Origin: Larix kaempferi
Taxonomy: Eukaryota; Streptophyta; Pinopsida; Pinales; Pinaceae
Assembly: GCA_027924585.1 (NCBI GenBank)
Contig: BSBM01000191.1
Span: 1,178,001 to 1,242,000 of the forward strand
Length of the DNA: 64,000 nucleotides
Direction of reading: 5' to 3'
Positions 12,150 to 22,240 of this stretch are shown here, one piece after another. Under the pieces are notes generated by a model that ran no database searches, was not told the origin of the DNA, and saw nothing but the letters and a program-made list of their open reading frames with translations. Each line of letters begins with the position of its first letter. The stretch's first letter is position 1. The translations under genes were made by a program, and so were the position numbers.

Positions 12150-13642
12150 ATTAAAATTTGTACTGATGTTCACTAAATATCAAAATAGGTTAAAGGGACT
12201 AGTGACTACAACCATCAATAGAGCAACTAGTGGTTCTAGGAAAGTGTTCAGCTGTTCATGAAACTTTATGTATAATCAAGCCACTTTAGTCTTGTCTTCT
12301 AAGTTCTAACTCCTACCCCTTTGTGAGTAAGACTACAATTTTGATATTGAATTGATTAGAATTGGGGCTCAAGCATAACTCAACAATTATTAGGTGTGTG
12401 CCCACATTCACTCCATGGCTTGGAAGGTCCACAATTTTCATAATATGTAACAAGTCTAGGTTCTTGTGACCTATGGCATGCTCCAAGTCACATACTCTAC
12501 AAACAAGTGAATATTAAAAAAGGATTAATTCACCTCTGCATATCCCAGGGCCCAAAGAGAGGGTAGGCCATACATACAAAATCTTTGTCAGTGTTTTGGG
12601 TGAAGAACATTTTCAACTTTTCACAATGGAAATGCAATGGGACCTTGGTTGTTTCTGGTTAATGAGTTAAGTTAGAAATAGGAAAAGCTTTAGCAAAGTA
12701 AGTTTTCTTACTTTTGAAGGGTTTTGTGTGGATAAAAACTCAAATGCTCCATGAATACATAATGGTGAGCCTCTCTCTTGGACCCATAATTGAACACTAT
12801 GAGAACTTTAAGTTTTCTCATAGAACTCAAAAATGGTGGAAGAAAGTATTCGCTTGCATAAAAGAGTAAAATTAAAGCCTATGCCTCACAAAATTTCATG
12901 TTGCACCTCTAAGTCTCTTCCATGTCACCCACATAGATAAACCACAAATGCAAAGTTTAGTTAGAACATTAAGGTTATTGGACATACTGTGAAAACATTT
13001 TCTAAGATCTTTGACATCATGGACAACAACTAGAAATTTGTTTGTGATTATTTTTTGCAGGTCACGTAGTGATTAACTGTTGGGTATAGGGTAAGATTCC
13101 CCTGTGACATGCACATAAAATCTCAGAGAACAAACTATGTGAATGAAGATGGTGTATATGGTGATTGTTCAACAAAAATAAATGGTTTTCTATGAAGTTA
13201 ATTGCTTGACACAGATAAGTAGCAGAAGCACAGTGTTTTGTCTAAAAGAAAAGTAGACAATAAAAGTATCCATGGTACATTATTAATTAGTTCATAATAC
13301 ATATATAGTTTGAGGAAAACATAAAATTATGATATTAAAAGTAAAATAATTAGCAGAAACTTATAGAGAATTTAGTGATTAGAAGGTGCATTTTCAAAGG
13401 AAATTCTTAAAAAATAACCATTTCGTTATAAAGATACCCATAAGATTTTCTTCAGAAGGCTCTCTGGTTTCTAGGCTTGGTCCATGATAGTCTGCATGTG
13501 CCCTTTGTTGGTTAAACTTCTTTGTTAGCATGGAACACAAGGGATAGAGAAAAGAAGAAATTCACAATGCAATACTTTTGACTATAAATGTTTTGAAGAA
13601 AATAAGTATGTACACCTTAAGCAAGCAGCTAAAATCACCCAC
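12150..13642. other. NLR intron, no feature recognised
   Basis: AT-rich sequence downstream of NLR exon 4. I see no repeats with clear boundaries and no coding similarity. Confidence 0.4.
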
Positions 13643-13851
13643 CTGTGGATATGGAAACTATTTGAGCATCAAATGCTTGATCCTTGAACAGATCCCATTT
13701 TCCTGGCAAACTATACTCCTTTCTAGGCATAAGCAACCTTTTTCTGTGAACTATACTCTCTCGGGAAGCCAAATATACGACCAAGTGTCAGATTACATTG
13801 TGCTGAGAAAAGTACAGCTCAGAGGCACTTCCATAATTGATTACTGGACTC
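13643..13851 (-). pseudogene. RNL pseudogene exon 4 (post-NB-ARC region)
   Basis: The minus strand reads INYGSASELYFSQHNVI, a stop, HLVVYLASRESIVHRKRLLM and then PRKEYSLPGKWDLFKDQ. This matches the RNL segment between the NB-ARC domain and the LRRs, including the conserved QHDVLRDLA-like block, where the arginine codon is now TGA (13788-13790). It has an AG acceptor (CTAATAG, exon from 13851) and a GT donor (CCACAG/GTGGGTG, exon end 13643). Joined to exon 3 in phase it gives LR-SPVINYG, as expected for this family. An apparent 117-codon frame on the opposite strand is a shadow. Confidence 0.8.
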
Positions 13852-13947
13852 CTATTAGATCCAATTATGAAGACAACACAATGTATAAGACAGAGGAAGC
13901 CATGATCAAAGACCCTGAACACAACAAATAGAAGAGAAGGCACTTAC

Positions 13948-14303
13948 CTGAGATTACTTGTTAAATTCAGCAGATTTCTACTTGCAAGTTTTAACAAGAT
14001 GACAAAAGCATCCTACCACTCCATTTTTCGTACATAAATCCAAATGTCCAATAATGATTTAGCATAGATATTTCTATCCTCTGGAAATGACCCCAAGTCT
14101 AAGAATCACTCCCTTGTTTCCTCATTGAGGGCATCAATACTAGTTTCCAAGCATCTAAGAAGCCCTTCTTTGTAATAATCTGAGATTGGTTCCCCATTTA
14201 AGAGCTTTCTCTTTGCACTCTCCCGTGTCGGGAGAGGCTCACCATGCAAAGAGCTTCCGATCACCTTCAGGGAAAGTGAAAGGCCTTTACATTCCGCTTG
14301 CAC
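13948..14303 (-). pseudogene. RNL pseudogene exon 3 (end of NB-ARC)
   Basis: After the acceptor ATTGCAG (exon from 14303) the minus strand reads VQAECKGLSLSLKVIGSSLH, the GLPL-type motif of the NB-ARC domain. It continues through DALNEETRE, a stop, FLDLGSFPEDRNIYAKSLLD and KMEW, another stop, then DAFVILLKLASRNLLNLTSN, and ends at donor CAG/GTAAGT (exon end 13948). The first stop (TGA 14106-14108) replaces the invariant cysteine of the ECFLDLGSFPED block. The second (TAG) is at 14013-14015. Both exon borders are good, which argues that the gene was once functional and decayed by point mutation. Confidence 0.85.
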
Positions 14304-14682
14304 CTGCAATTCATACATCAATAAAAATAAGTGGAAACTCCACCAAATGCATTATTTTGTGGTTAAAGACGTGATTCTCTTGCCTAATAAGCTTAAAGAC
14401 TTAAAGTTCAGAGTTTTTGTGGTAAACATAATTCTATTAAGACTATTCAGTATATGTCTAGAATCTCTATTATTGGAACATTGATTCCAACGTTAACAAT
14501 AGAAGTATTATTGTGGAATGAAATCCTATCTTAGGGATATGCCACTCTAGTAATAGCTTGTAAGTACGGACATATCGAGTGATTGTGTATATTTTCATTA
14601 GTAAAATAAACCAAATTCACACCAAAATTAACACAATAATATAATGCATATCAACAGCCTTCGAGTACTATCACAGGTATAC

Positions 14683-15092
14683 CTACTTGACTAGATTTTC
14701 AGCTGTAGTGCATGGAATTGATCTCTCTCCAAAAGCCCAAAAGCAGAAAAGGGACAGAGCATCAACATCATCTAACAATGTCAATTGATAAAGCTCAGTA
14801 CAGTGTGTTTTGGGGATGGTAGAACAGTCTCGGGTTGTAACAAGTGTCTTATGTCCTTTCCCTTCAAATAACAGGTTTTCCAAATCTGCCCTTGACCAGA
14901 CATCATCCAACACCACCAAAGTTGGTGTGGCTTGCCTCAGTAGCTGCTGCTGTAGCTGTGTATGTTCATCCTCGACATTCTGAAATTTAGGGTTCTTCTT
15001 ACAAAAAAACGTCTCCCACATAGTCTCCAAAATTCCCTTTAAGTTTGGGGACTATGAAACAGTGATGAAAATGATATTGTTTTGGAAAACCC
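14683..15092 (-). pseudogene. RNL pseudogene exon 2 (NB-ARC kinase-2 and RNBS-B)
   Basis: From acceptor CATGCTAG (exon from 15092) the minus strand reads GVFQNNIIFITVS, a stop (TAG 15052-15054, where the family has SQSPNLKG), then SPNLKGILETMW. It continues into PTLVVLDDVWSRADLENLLF (kinase-2/Walker B), HKTLVTTRD (RNBS-B) and LSLFCFWAFGERSIP. The last codon before the donor is TAG (14683-14685), where the family has glutamate (LVKE-VQAECKG). Exon 1 ends AAAG/GT and this exon begins GG, restoring a glycine codon in phase. An NB-ARC domain binds and exchanges ADP/ATP as the NLR activation switch; here it is interrupted. Confidence 0.85.
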
Positions 15093-15609
15093 CTAGCATG
15101 CATAAAGAGACAAGTTCTCAGATAGAAATTCCATCATTTGTACAATAATAAGTTCTCAAGTAGTTTTATTGTTAGCAAAAACACTCAAGAACGTGACATT
15201 GAAAATCTACAAGCCTACAACATACTTTCTGCATGTCTGAACCTCACCAAATATGGCCAAATCTTGCAATAGTCAACCAAGTGTCAACCAAGTCACATTT
15301 AAACTTGTCGAATTACAACAATTTTGACCAATTGAAAAGCTACAACATAATTTATGCATGTCTCAACCTCACCAAGTATGGGCAAGTCTTGCAAGACTCA
15401 ACCGAGTCTCATTTAAACTTGTTGAGTTATAGGCTATAGCTATTTTGACCAATTTGACTGATTCTTTCAGTGGCCGGTTTGATTCTGATTTTTTTTTGGT
15501 GAAGCCAAGTCAAAATCGGGAGTGCATGGAAGACTAAGTGGAGTTTGACAACAAACATAAATGGCACAACAGAGTGCAAGCTATTTTGGATGCCTGGGTT
15601 TCCTTTTAA

Positions 15610-15790
15610 ATGAAGCTCCCTGCTTGGTTCATGCTATACAAGGTACTCTCAATTAAAGAAATACTTCATAAAAGAGGCTTTATAGATGGAAGTTGCAGCT
15701 ATTGTGGGAATTCAGAAGATGTTGGCCATGTTTCTTGGAGCTGCCTATTTGGTAAGGAGGTCTGCACTGGGTTGGAATGTGTTTTTACAT
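15610..15790 (+). pseudogene. LINE zf-RVT zinc-binding remnant
   Basis: The plus strand reads KEILHKRGFIDGSCSYCGNS, then EDVGHVSWSCLFGKEV. This matches the zinc-binding domain at the C-terminus of plant non-LTR reverse transcriptases, which has a C-x2-C-x7-H-x4-C pattern and is preceded by the conserved REVLHKRG-like block. Only this piece is left. No reverse transcriptase or endonuclease sequence is seen upstream, and a stop precedes it. It lies in the intron between NLR exons 1 and 2, in the opposite orientation. Confidence 0.65.
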
Positions 15791-16595
15791 GTATATTTAT
15801 GTCACAACTTTACTGGTAGACTATCCTTTTGGAGATTCTGTGTGCTACCACAAATTTGTCTGGAGTGTTTCGTAGGTAATTGGAATGTTCACTCTCTACT
15901 ATCTATGGCATAAAAGACATCCAAAATGTCTGAAGGTTTTCCAAAGAAAAGATAACTGAAATTCATAAATTCTCCATTTTGAAGTCAATAGCCATTCAAT
16001 GTTTAACTCATCTGATTGCCAAAAGAAATATTATGAAAGCCACATGTAGGAGCTAGATCTCATGGCCTTTCCTTAGTTGCATAGCTAGGTAGGGGGAAGG
16101 CTTATTTGATGCAATGATGGCTGACCATGTAGGGATGGTAAATTGCACAGAGAAAAGAGAGGTGCATTCTACAGCTCGGGTAGGGGTGGAAGGTGATCCA
16201 TCAATTATTTGCATGTGTTTCCGTGTAATGGTGCATTGAATCTAAGCAAAGCATTGGCTGTGTTGTTGCATTGAAAATGGACTCTAGCACAAACCTATCT
16301 AAACCCAGGTATGAGGTTTTGAAGGATGCATACTCAAATTCACATAGACCAACATATGCACTACAATATCTGGAGATATGCAACTTCCTGTTTCACAACC
16401 TCTACGTGCATCTTAGATCGGTTAGATGGGCCTTTGCTAGAAATGTCTGTATCAGATTTTTCAGCCAAAAAACAAAAAGGAAAAAGAAAGATGAACAAGA
16501 TATTGGGTTTCCCAGTACCTACTCTGGCACCAAGGAGAAAACAAAGTACCTTTCAAGAGATAAAAATGGTTTCAATAAATAGAAACCCCAATTAC

Positions 16596-17167
16596 CTTTA
16601 ATTTCTTGGTCATTAAAGAGGGCCAATTCCAGAGTTGTTTTTCCAAGACCTCCCATGCCTTGCACCCCAACAACTGACATCTCTCCCTGGAGCAATATTC
16701 TCTTCAAATTCCAAATATTTTTCTCCAACCCCATTACAAAATCAGACTTTACTGATAAATAATAACTACAAGGAGCCACATCAAAAGCTCCATCAAACAT
16801 GTCATCTGCACCCATTTGTTGAAGCATCATGGAATTCTCATGGGGATAATTGGTGAGTTGGGACACATATCTGAAGATTGTTTCATTCTTATCGCTCTCA
16901 TCCAATAACCCCAACTCATACAGATGGTGAAAAGTCTGCAGCTCTGTTATGAGATTCTTCACACCAATCAATACATGGGGAGACATCTGGTACTGAACGA
17001 AGCCACATATATCCTTCTCCAGTTGGTGAATTCGAGAGGCATATCCGAGGCTGTGAAAAATAGTAAAATTGTTGATTTTCTCACACTCTTTTACCAATTC
17101 AACGCCCTTCATGAGGTGCTTAGTAACTCCTCATAGATGGGATTTTGCTCATTTTTGGGGTGCTTCT
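16596..17167 (-). pseudogene. RNL pseudogene 5' part (RPW8-like end and P-loop)
   Basis: The open part (17112-16596) reads MKGVELVKECEKINNFTIFH, HQLEKDICGFVQYQM and, near its end, VVGVQGMGGLGKTTLELALF. The last piece contains the Walker A P-loop GMGGLGKTT. It ends at donor AAAG/GTAATT. The first residues correspond to the second half of the RPW8-like N-terminal domain. The upstream sequence up to about 17167 continues in another frame (NPIYEELL), suggesting a 1-nt frameshift near 17113-17118 and an acceptor TCTAG near 17168. The first RPW8 exon should lie further upstream on the minus strand, but I cannot find it. The ATG at 17112 is therefore probably not the gene start. Confidence 0.75.
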
Positions 17168-18485
17168 AGATTCAATGAACACATCTACTGAAGTGTTTGA
17201 ATAACGCCCATCAGTAGCCCATCCAATCTATAGCCCAACCAATCTACAACATGCATTCTTGCAATTAAATCGAGGCAAATCTAATTGTAAAACCATATTC
17301 AACCAAAAATTTGGGGCGAATTCAATTGTATCGGTTTCGAGGAGTCGGAGAGGGCAAAATTCTCCCGCGTAACCACCATTCCTTGAAATCAGGGGGCGAA
17401 TGCGACCAAGGACGTCTAGAATTCGAAGGCGAAATCCATTTTCCAATTTTTTAGCAAATACAGGACTGGGATAACCTCTTTCAACATTTTTGGGGGTAAA
17501 TAAATATGGGGCGAAATTTAAATAAGGAAAAAAATAGGTTTAATATTAAAAATTCGCCCCTTAAATTGTCAAAATCCCCTATAATTCGCCCATGGGCGAA
17601 AAATCGCCCTTAAAATCATCCCTGCCTCTTACAAGACTAGGGGTGGGGATAACCACTAGAATCTTATGGTGAGAAAACTGCAAAGCAATCCTATCCGATA
17701 ACAGATAGCTTGTCAGCTACCACTTCCAAGTGTTCCTTTTCAAGATTTTTTGTTTGCTTTGTTCTGTGGTGTGTTTTGAATTGTGTGTCGCTTCCAATTT
17801 AAGCCTTGTATGTCTATAATTTTATTTGTTTTTTCACAATGGAATCGAACATCCCACATTAGATTCGTTACGACGATGTAAGAGATCGAGAATAATCTTT
17901 ACATTTTATCCTCGTAACGTTGATAATTTGCTAGTAAATCAAACTAGCGCAGAGATGATCCCACCAAAAAGCTCAATCTGAATCTTTTTGTACTATTATG
18001 CAGAAATTAAATCTCAATTTTTCAGTTATGTCATTATATTTGTGGATTGTATTTAGTCTATGTCATTTTAGAAATCTAAGGCTATGTGAATATATGTGAA
18101 TTTGTATTATTATTATTATTATGTCCCCGCAAGGGACTATATATGATTCATTGGTGGGTGTTATTAATCTGTCGGTACATGACAATAATATTTGTGCATA
18201 TCTAAGTTTTTGATAAAGTTGCAATTTATGATTTATAATGTATTTTTTAAAAACGCATTTGTTTGAAACTTGATTGGCTATTTTCTGGCTGACGTTTTCC
18301 TTGGTTTCTTGTGCCCAGGCCTCGGCGGTGGGCAGACGTAAGCAGGGTAGCTCCATATCTGTCAGCTTTGAATGCTGAGTTTATTGTTTCCCTGCGGTTG
18401 ATGGAGAATTTGAATGCGCATTTGTTGTGGGCTTTGTGCAGAGTTATGGACGAGAGCTATATAGCTCATTGCACAGGCGTTTCTT
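17168..18485. other. Intergenic with decayed TE-like words
   Basis: From 17300 to 17620 the words GGGCGAA and TTCGCCC recur in both orientations, ending in a short near-palindrome at about 17575-17600. This looks like an old inverted-repeat element whose ends I cannot define. There is a short ATT run at 18105-18121. I see no gene. Confidence 0.4.
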
Positions 18486-18600
18486 CCTGTTGCTTCTATT
18501 TTCCTCTGGTGCAAGCTACTGGGTCCGAGGTTTTTCTTCCAGCCTGTTGCTTCTATTTTCCTATGGTGCAAGCTGCTGGGTCCAAGGTTTTTCTTCTAGC
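18486..18600. repeat. 57-bp direct repeat, two copies
   Basis: CCTGTTGCTTCTATTTTCCT starts at 18486 and again at 18543, followed in both by TGGTGCAAGCT and GGTTTTTCTTC, with a few substitutions. It lies inside a 207-codon plus-strand open frame that I do not accept as a gene. Confidence 0.85.
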
Positions 18601-19197
18601 AGGTTCTGCGTTTTGCTTCGTCCTCGGGGTTGGAGAGGTGTTGTCCGTCTGTCATTTGCAGCTCATTGTAAGTGTGTTTCGAGTGTTGTTGCTATGGTGG
18701 TTCGATTTTTCCTGTCGACCAAGTACGCGTTCGCTGTTTTTACTGCAATTTATAGGTAAAAAAACAATATTCTTTCCCTGTATTTGTTGGTGTCTTCAAC
18801 GTTATTTGCATTTGTTTCGATCGTTTGTGGGTGGTGCTTGTAGTTTTAGGGCATGTTACATTTGTGGCCAGGGTTTCCTCTGTGGTTTCACTGCTAAAAT
18901 ATGTTTAGGGTTAGGGTTTAATTATTGCGTGTGAAAATGAAAGGGACAATCCCTTCACAGTTGCCTCTGGGCCCCATCCCCGCCATTCATAGGCTTCGGC
19001 ACCCATCTTCTTGGGTTGTTGGGAAGCGACTGCGATGGAGATCAAAGAGACGAGATGGATTTGGACTAGGAAATTTATCCATATGATGGTGTGAGCATAG
19101 ACTGGTTAGAGTGACTGTATGTGCCTTCCTAGTAGGCCCCAGCTTAAATGTCTTCCTTGTGTTTAAACCCTGCATATCAAATCGCAGATTTATTTCT

Positions 19198-20237
19198 CAG
19201 AGCCCTTGTGTTCTCTGAGAGCGTGGTGGGTTGTGCTACTTAAAAGCATGGGAAAGCATGTAGGAATGAATGCAAAAGAATTTGTCAGATACCGTGCAAA
19301 AAATACAGCTCCTAGCTTGTAAGACAATTATTAATGGAAATAATAATAATTAAACTAACCCTAACCCTGAACGATTTTATGAATGCCACATGATAGGAAC
19401 CCTAAAGCCTTGAATTTGAAAATCCTAAGACGAAAAAACCATCTAACAAATATAATCTACTCATAAGATTTAGCCAAGCATTAGAGGCTTCCTAAGCATA
19501 AATCAAATAACCAATATAAATTCATGTGGGAAAACTAAATGGAAAAAGGAAAAAGAAAAATACAGGGAGATTCGAAACCTGGACTCTAAGAATTATCACA
19601 TGGTGGAAAGCCCTGCAACGCGAATCGGCTGCCTTTCCATCATGGACCATGCAACTTATCGCTGAATAAATCAGAAGGGATTGTGAGGTTTATTTACGGT
19701 CGGGCCACCATTATTTCTTAGAGCCCTTGTGTTATCTGAGAGCGTGGCGGACTGTGCTAGTTAAAAGCATGGGAAAGCATGTAGGAATCAATGCAAAAGA
19801 ATTTGTCAGATACTGTGCAAAACAGACAGCTCCTAGCTTGTAACACAATTATTAATGGAAATATTAATAATTAAACTAACGCTAACCCTGAACAGATTTT
19901 ATGAACGCCACATCATAGGAACCCTAAAGCCTCGAATTTGAAAACCCTGAGACGAAAAAACCATCTAACAAATATAATCTACTCATAAGAGTTAGCCAGG
20001 CATTAGAGGCTTCCCAAGCATAAATCAAATAACCAATATAAATTCATGTGGGAAAACTAAATGCCAAAAGGAAAAAGAAAAATACAGGGAGATTTGAAAC
20101 CTGGACTCTAAGAATTATCACCTGGTGGAAATCCCTGCAACGCGAATCGGCTGCCTTTCCATCACGGACCATGCAACTTATCGCTGAATAAATCAGAAGG
20201 GATTGTGAGGTTTATTTACGGTCGGGCCGCCATTATT
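19198..20237. repeat. 522-bp tandem duplication
   Basis: Copy 1 (about 19198-19720) and copy 2 (about 19720-20237) both begin AGAGCCCTTGTGTT and end GGTCGGGCC(A/G)CCATTATTT. They are nearly identical, with scattered substitutions such as GTGGTGGGTTG/GTGGCGGACTG and CTAACCCTAACC/CTAACGCTAACC. Read on the minus strand, each copy holds CCAGGTTT(C/T)(G/A)AATCTCC, which loosely resembles a polymerase III B box, so a tRNA-related element may be part of the unit. No coding frame is seen. Confidence 0.88.
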
Positions 20238-21344
20238 TTAGAAAGGCCACGTGGCAGTTGACATACCATTTGGATGACCACCATGTCGTGCGTGCCACTC
20301 CCTTGTATATGGACTCAGGGACCACCAGATAAGTTCAAATACAAATTCATGCATTTATCTGCAGCTTTAGGAATAATTCTGTTAGTTCAAAGTAAACTTG
20401 ACTAAAACGACTTGGTTCTTAATATCTTATAGATTCTTAAAGTAACTCACAAAGCACTATAATGAAGCTACAAGAGTAAGTTTTTATTTATTTCGGCACA
20501 AAAACATTAAAATTTCCTAAACTTATCTCGATGCAAAGCTGCTCTTACTCTACTATATATTCATAGAAGCAGATATGACACGATTACAAAATTGGGCAAG
20601 TTACTCTTATGGATGAAACTAAGGAAGGCTTCCTCTTGGGCATCAATCTATAGTTGGGCATGAAATCAAACATACTCGAAAAGATACTCTAGTCTACATC
20701 AACAAAATTTCATGTTGGGAAAAAAACAGGCTTTTGACCCTAAGATTGAATTGGACAAAAATATAGACCAAGTGCACTGAACAATTTTTTTGACTTTGTT
20801 TGCTACAATATAGTGTTGCAAACAATACTCTAGGAGTTAAAATCACGTAAGAGTTCTGAGAAATAAATTAATGTTACTCTAGCTTTGAGTCATAAAAATG
20901 AAAAATTGCAACAAAGATAAATGTGAAAAATGCACAGAGAATTGAAGTTCAGACGGCGTTCCAGTTGTCAAATATTATTACATTCTCCAAGGCTATCAAA
21001 GACAAACACCCTCCAAGCTTGTTGTCAATTGAATAAAAGTTGCAGCAGAATGAAAACAAGCAGTTCCCTGAAGGGTGTTCTTCTTGTTGCCGAGTTACAA
21101 CTTCATAATAGAAAGTTAGAAACAGAGGAAGCATGCCAAAGATGGTATGATGGGAAGAATATAGGTTTAGAGCTTTTCCAACCCAGGGGTAGGGCTTTGG
21201 GGTATTGTCTTGGGATCTAGAATCACTAGATTCTCATGGATCCCTTCGACTATAGAGTGTACTCGTGGGTTGGTATGTGCATATAGATATCATACTCACT
21301 GGTGGATATGTGATGCCTTTGCATAGGGTGAAATGTAACAAAAA
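20238..21344. other. Intergenic, no gene recognised
   Basis: AT-rich DNA. A coding-like stretch on the plus strand at about 20960-21150 (SRMKTSSSLKGVLLVAELQL) has no stops, but I do not recognise a family. Confidence 0.35.
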
Positions 21345-21410
21345 ACTTGGTAAGTTGGTAAAGTGGGGGTGTTTCATACCCCCACCAAGGTTCAAATCCC
21401 CCATAATCAC
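21345..21410 (+). mobile_element. tRNA-derived SINE-like head
   Basis: An A-box-like TGGTAAGTTGG starts at 21348 and a good B box, GGTTCAAATCC, lies at 21389-21399, about 41 bp apart as in tRNA genes. Between them TGGGGGT and ACCCCCA form an anticodon-like stem closing a 7-nt loop GTTTCAT. The acceptor and T stems do not pair well, so this is not a functional tRNA gene. It looks like the polymerase III promoter head of a SINE. The tail and target duplications were not identified. Confidence 0.5.
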
Positions 21411-21427
21411 CTTTTTCCCCTAGTGGG

Positions 21428-21690
21428 ATGTCTCACTGTCTCACCCAATTCCATTTGGGGACCGCTACAAGTCCTGGACCATTCCATTTGGTGACAGCCT
21501 TTACCGCTAGTGGGCTGTCTCACTGTCTCACGCAATTCCATTTGGGGACCGGTGCAAGTCTTGGACCGTTCCATTTGGTGACAACTTTTGTCCCTAGTGG
21601 CCTGTCTCACTGTCTCACCCAATTCCATTTGGGGACAGTTGCAAGTCCTGGACCCTTCCATTTGGAGACAGGTGCGAGTCCTGGACAAAT
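21428..21690. repeat. 87-bp tandem repeat, about three copies
   Basis: GTCTCACTGTCTCAC recurs at 21430, 21516 and 21604. Each copy is followed by CAATTCCATTTGGGGACC-like sequence and CAAGTC(C/T)TGGACC. A partial fourth piece (CCATTTGGAGACAGGTG) ends the array. It lies directly after the SINE-like head and could be its expanded body. Confidence 0.85.
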
Positions 21691-21870
21691 TTGGCAGAAT
21701 AGATATCCACTCACAACTTTTCAGACAAAGGGATTGGGGATCTTTCTAGAGTGTTGTAAGCCAGCTACATTCCACTGTAATGCTCCCAGGATGGGGAGGG
21801 CATTTCTGCCCAGAAATCATCTTGTGAAGAAAAAAATATAAATTATAGAAAAATGTAAAAACACATTAGG

Positions 21871-22240
21871 GAACCTGCTACACTATTGACAAAACCTCTG
21901 CATAAGCCTGTTGACAAGAGCCTTGTTATCCTTAGGATGCATCTCACAGACCTTATGGATCCTGTGATAGTCTTTTGCATTGTTGAGATCTGCTTTACAA
22001 TCATCAACTTGGCACATTGGATGATGATGAGACGAAGCCGGCATCCTGCGAGACCTGTTTCCATTCTTACTCCCACCGTTGGCTACATTTGCATCTGTCT
22101 TTGCAATGGGAAAATCACTTCCAAATGTTGCATGGCAGTTGACCTGCTATTTGGCTGGAGAACTGCAAACGACCAGCCTCTACCCAAAGCTAGAATTATT
22201 ATGATGACACCAGAATGGAGCAGGCCGGGAAAGGGGGAGC
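21871..22240 (-). pseudogene. SBP-box (SPL) transcription factor exon fragment
   Basis: The minus strand reads [13 protein letters not shown], then [35 protein letters not shown] and NRLMQRFCQ, a stop, CSRF. This is the first zinc-binding half of the SBP domain, a plant-specific DNA-binding domain recognising GTAC cores. The C, C, C and H ligands of the first zinc site are present. TAG (21883-21885) replaces the second glutamine of the FCQQCSRF motif. Similarity ends right after CSRF, where SPL genes have a conserved intron, so the fragment is a genomic exon rather than a processed copy. The second zinc site and the nuclear localisation region (exon 2) are not found downstream. Confidence 0.85.

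Noticed and set aside
13578-13931. A 117-codon plus-strand frame
   Set aside because: It is antisense to NLR exon 4, whose minus-strand translation matches the RNL family and has splice sites.
18311-18934. A 207-codon plus-strand frame with Cys/Phe-rich sequence
   Set aside because: It contains a 57-bp direct repeat, overlaps other open frames and resembles no family.
19355-19375. CTAACCCTAACCCT telomere-like word
   Set aside because: Only two units, and degenerate in the duplicate copy; not an interstitial telomere array.
21345-21410. Functional tRNA gene
   Set aside because: A and B boxes and an anticodon-like arm are present, but the acceptor and T stems do not pair, so a SINE-like head is the better reading.
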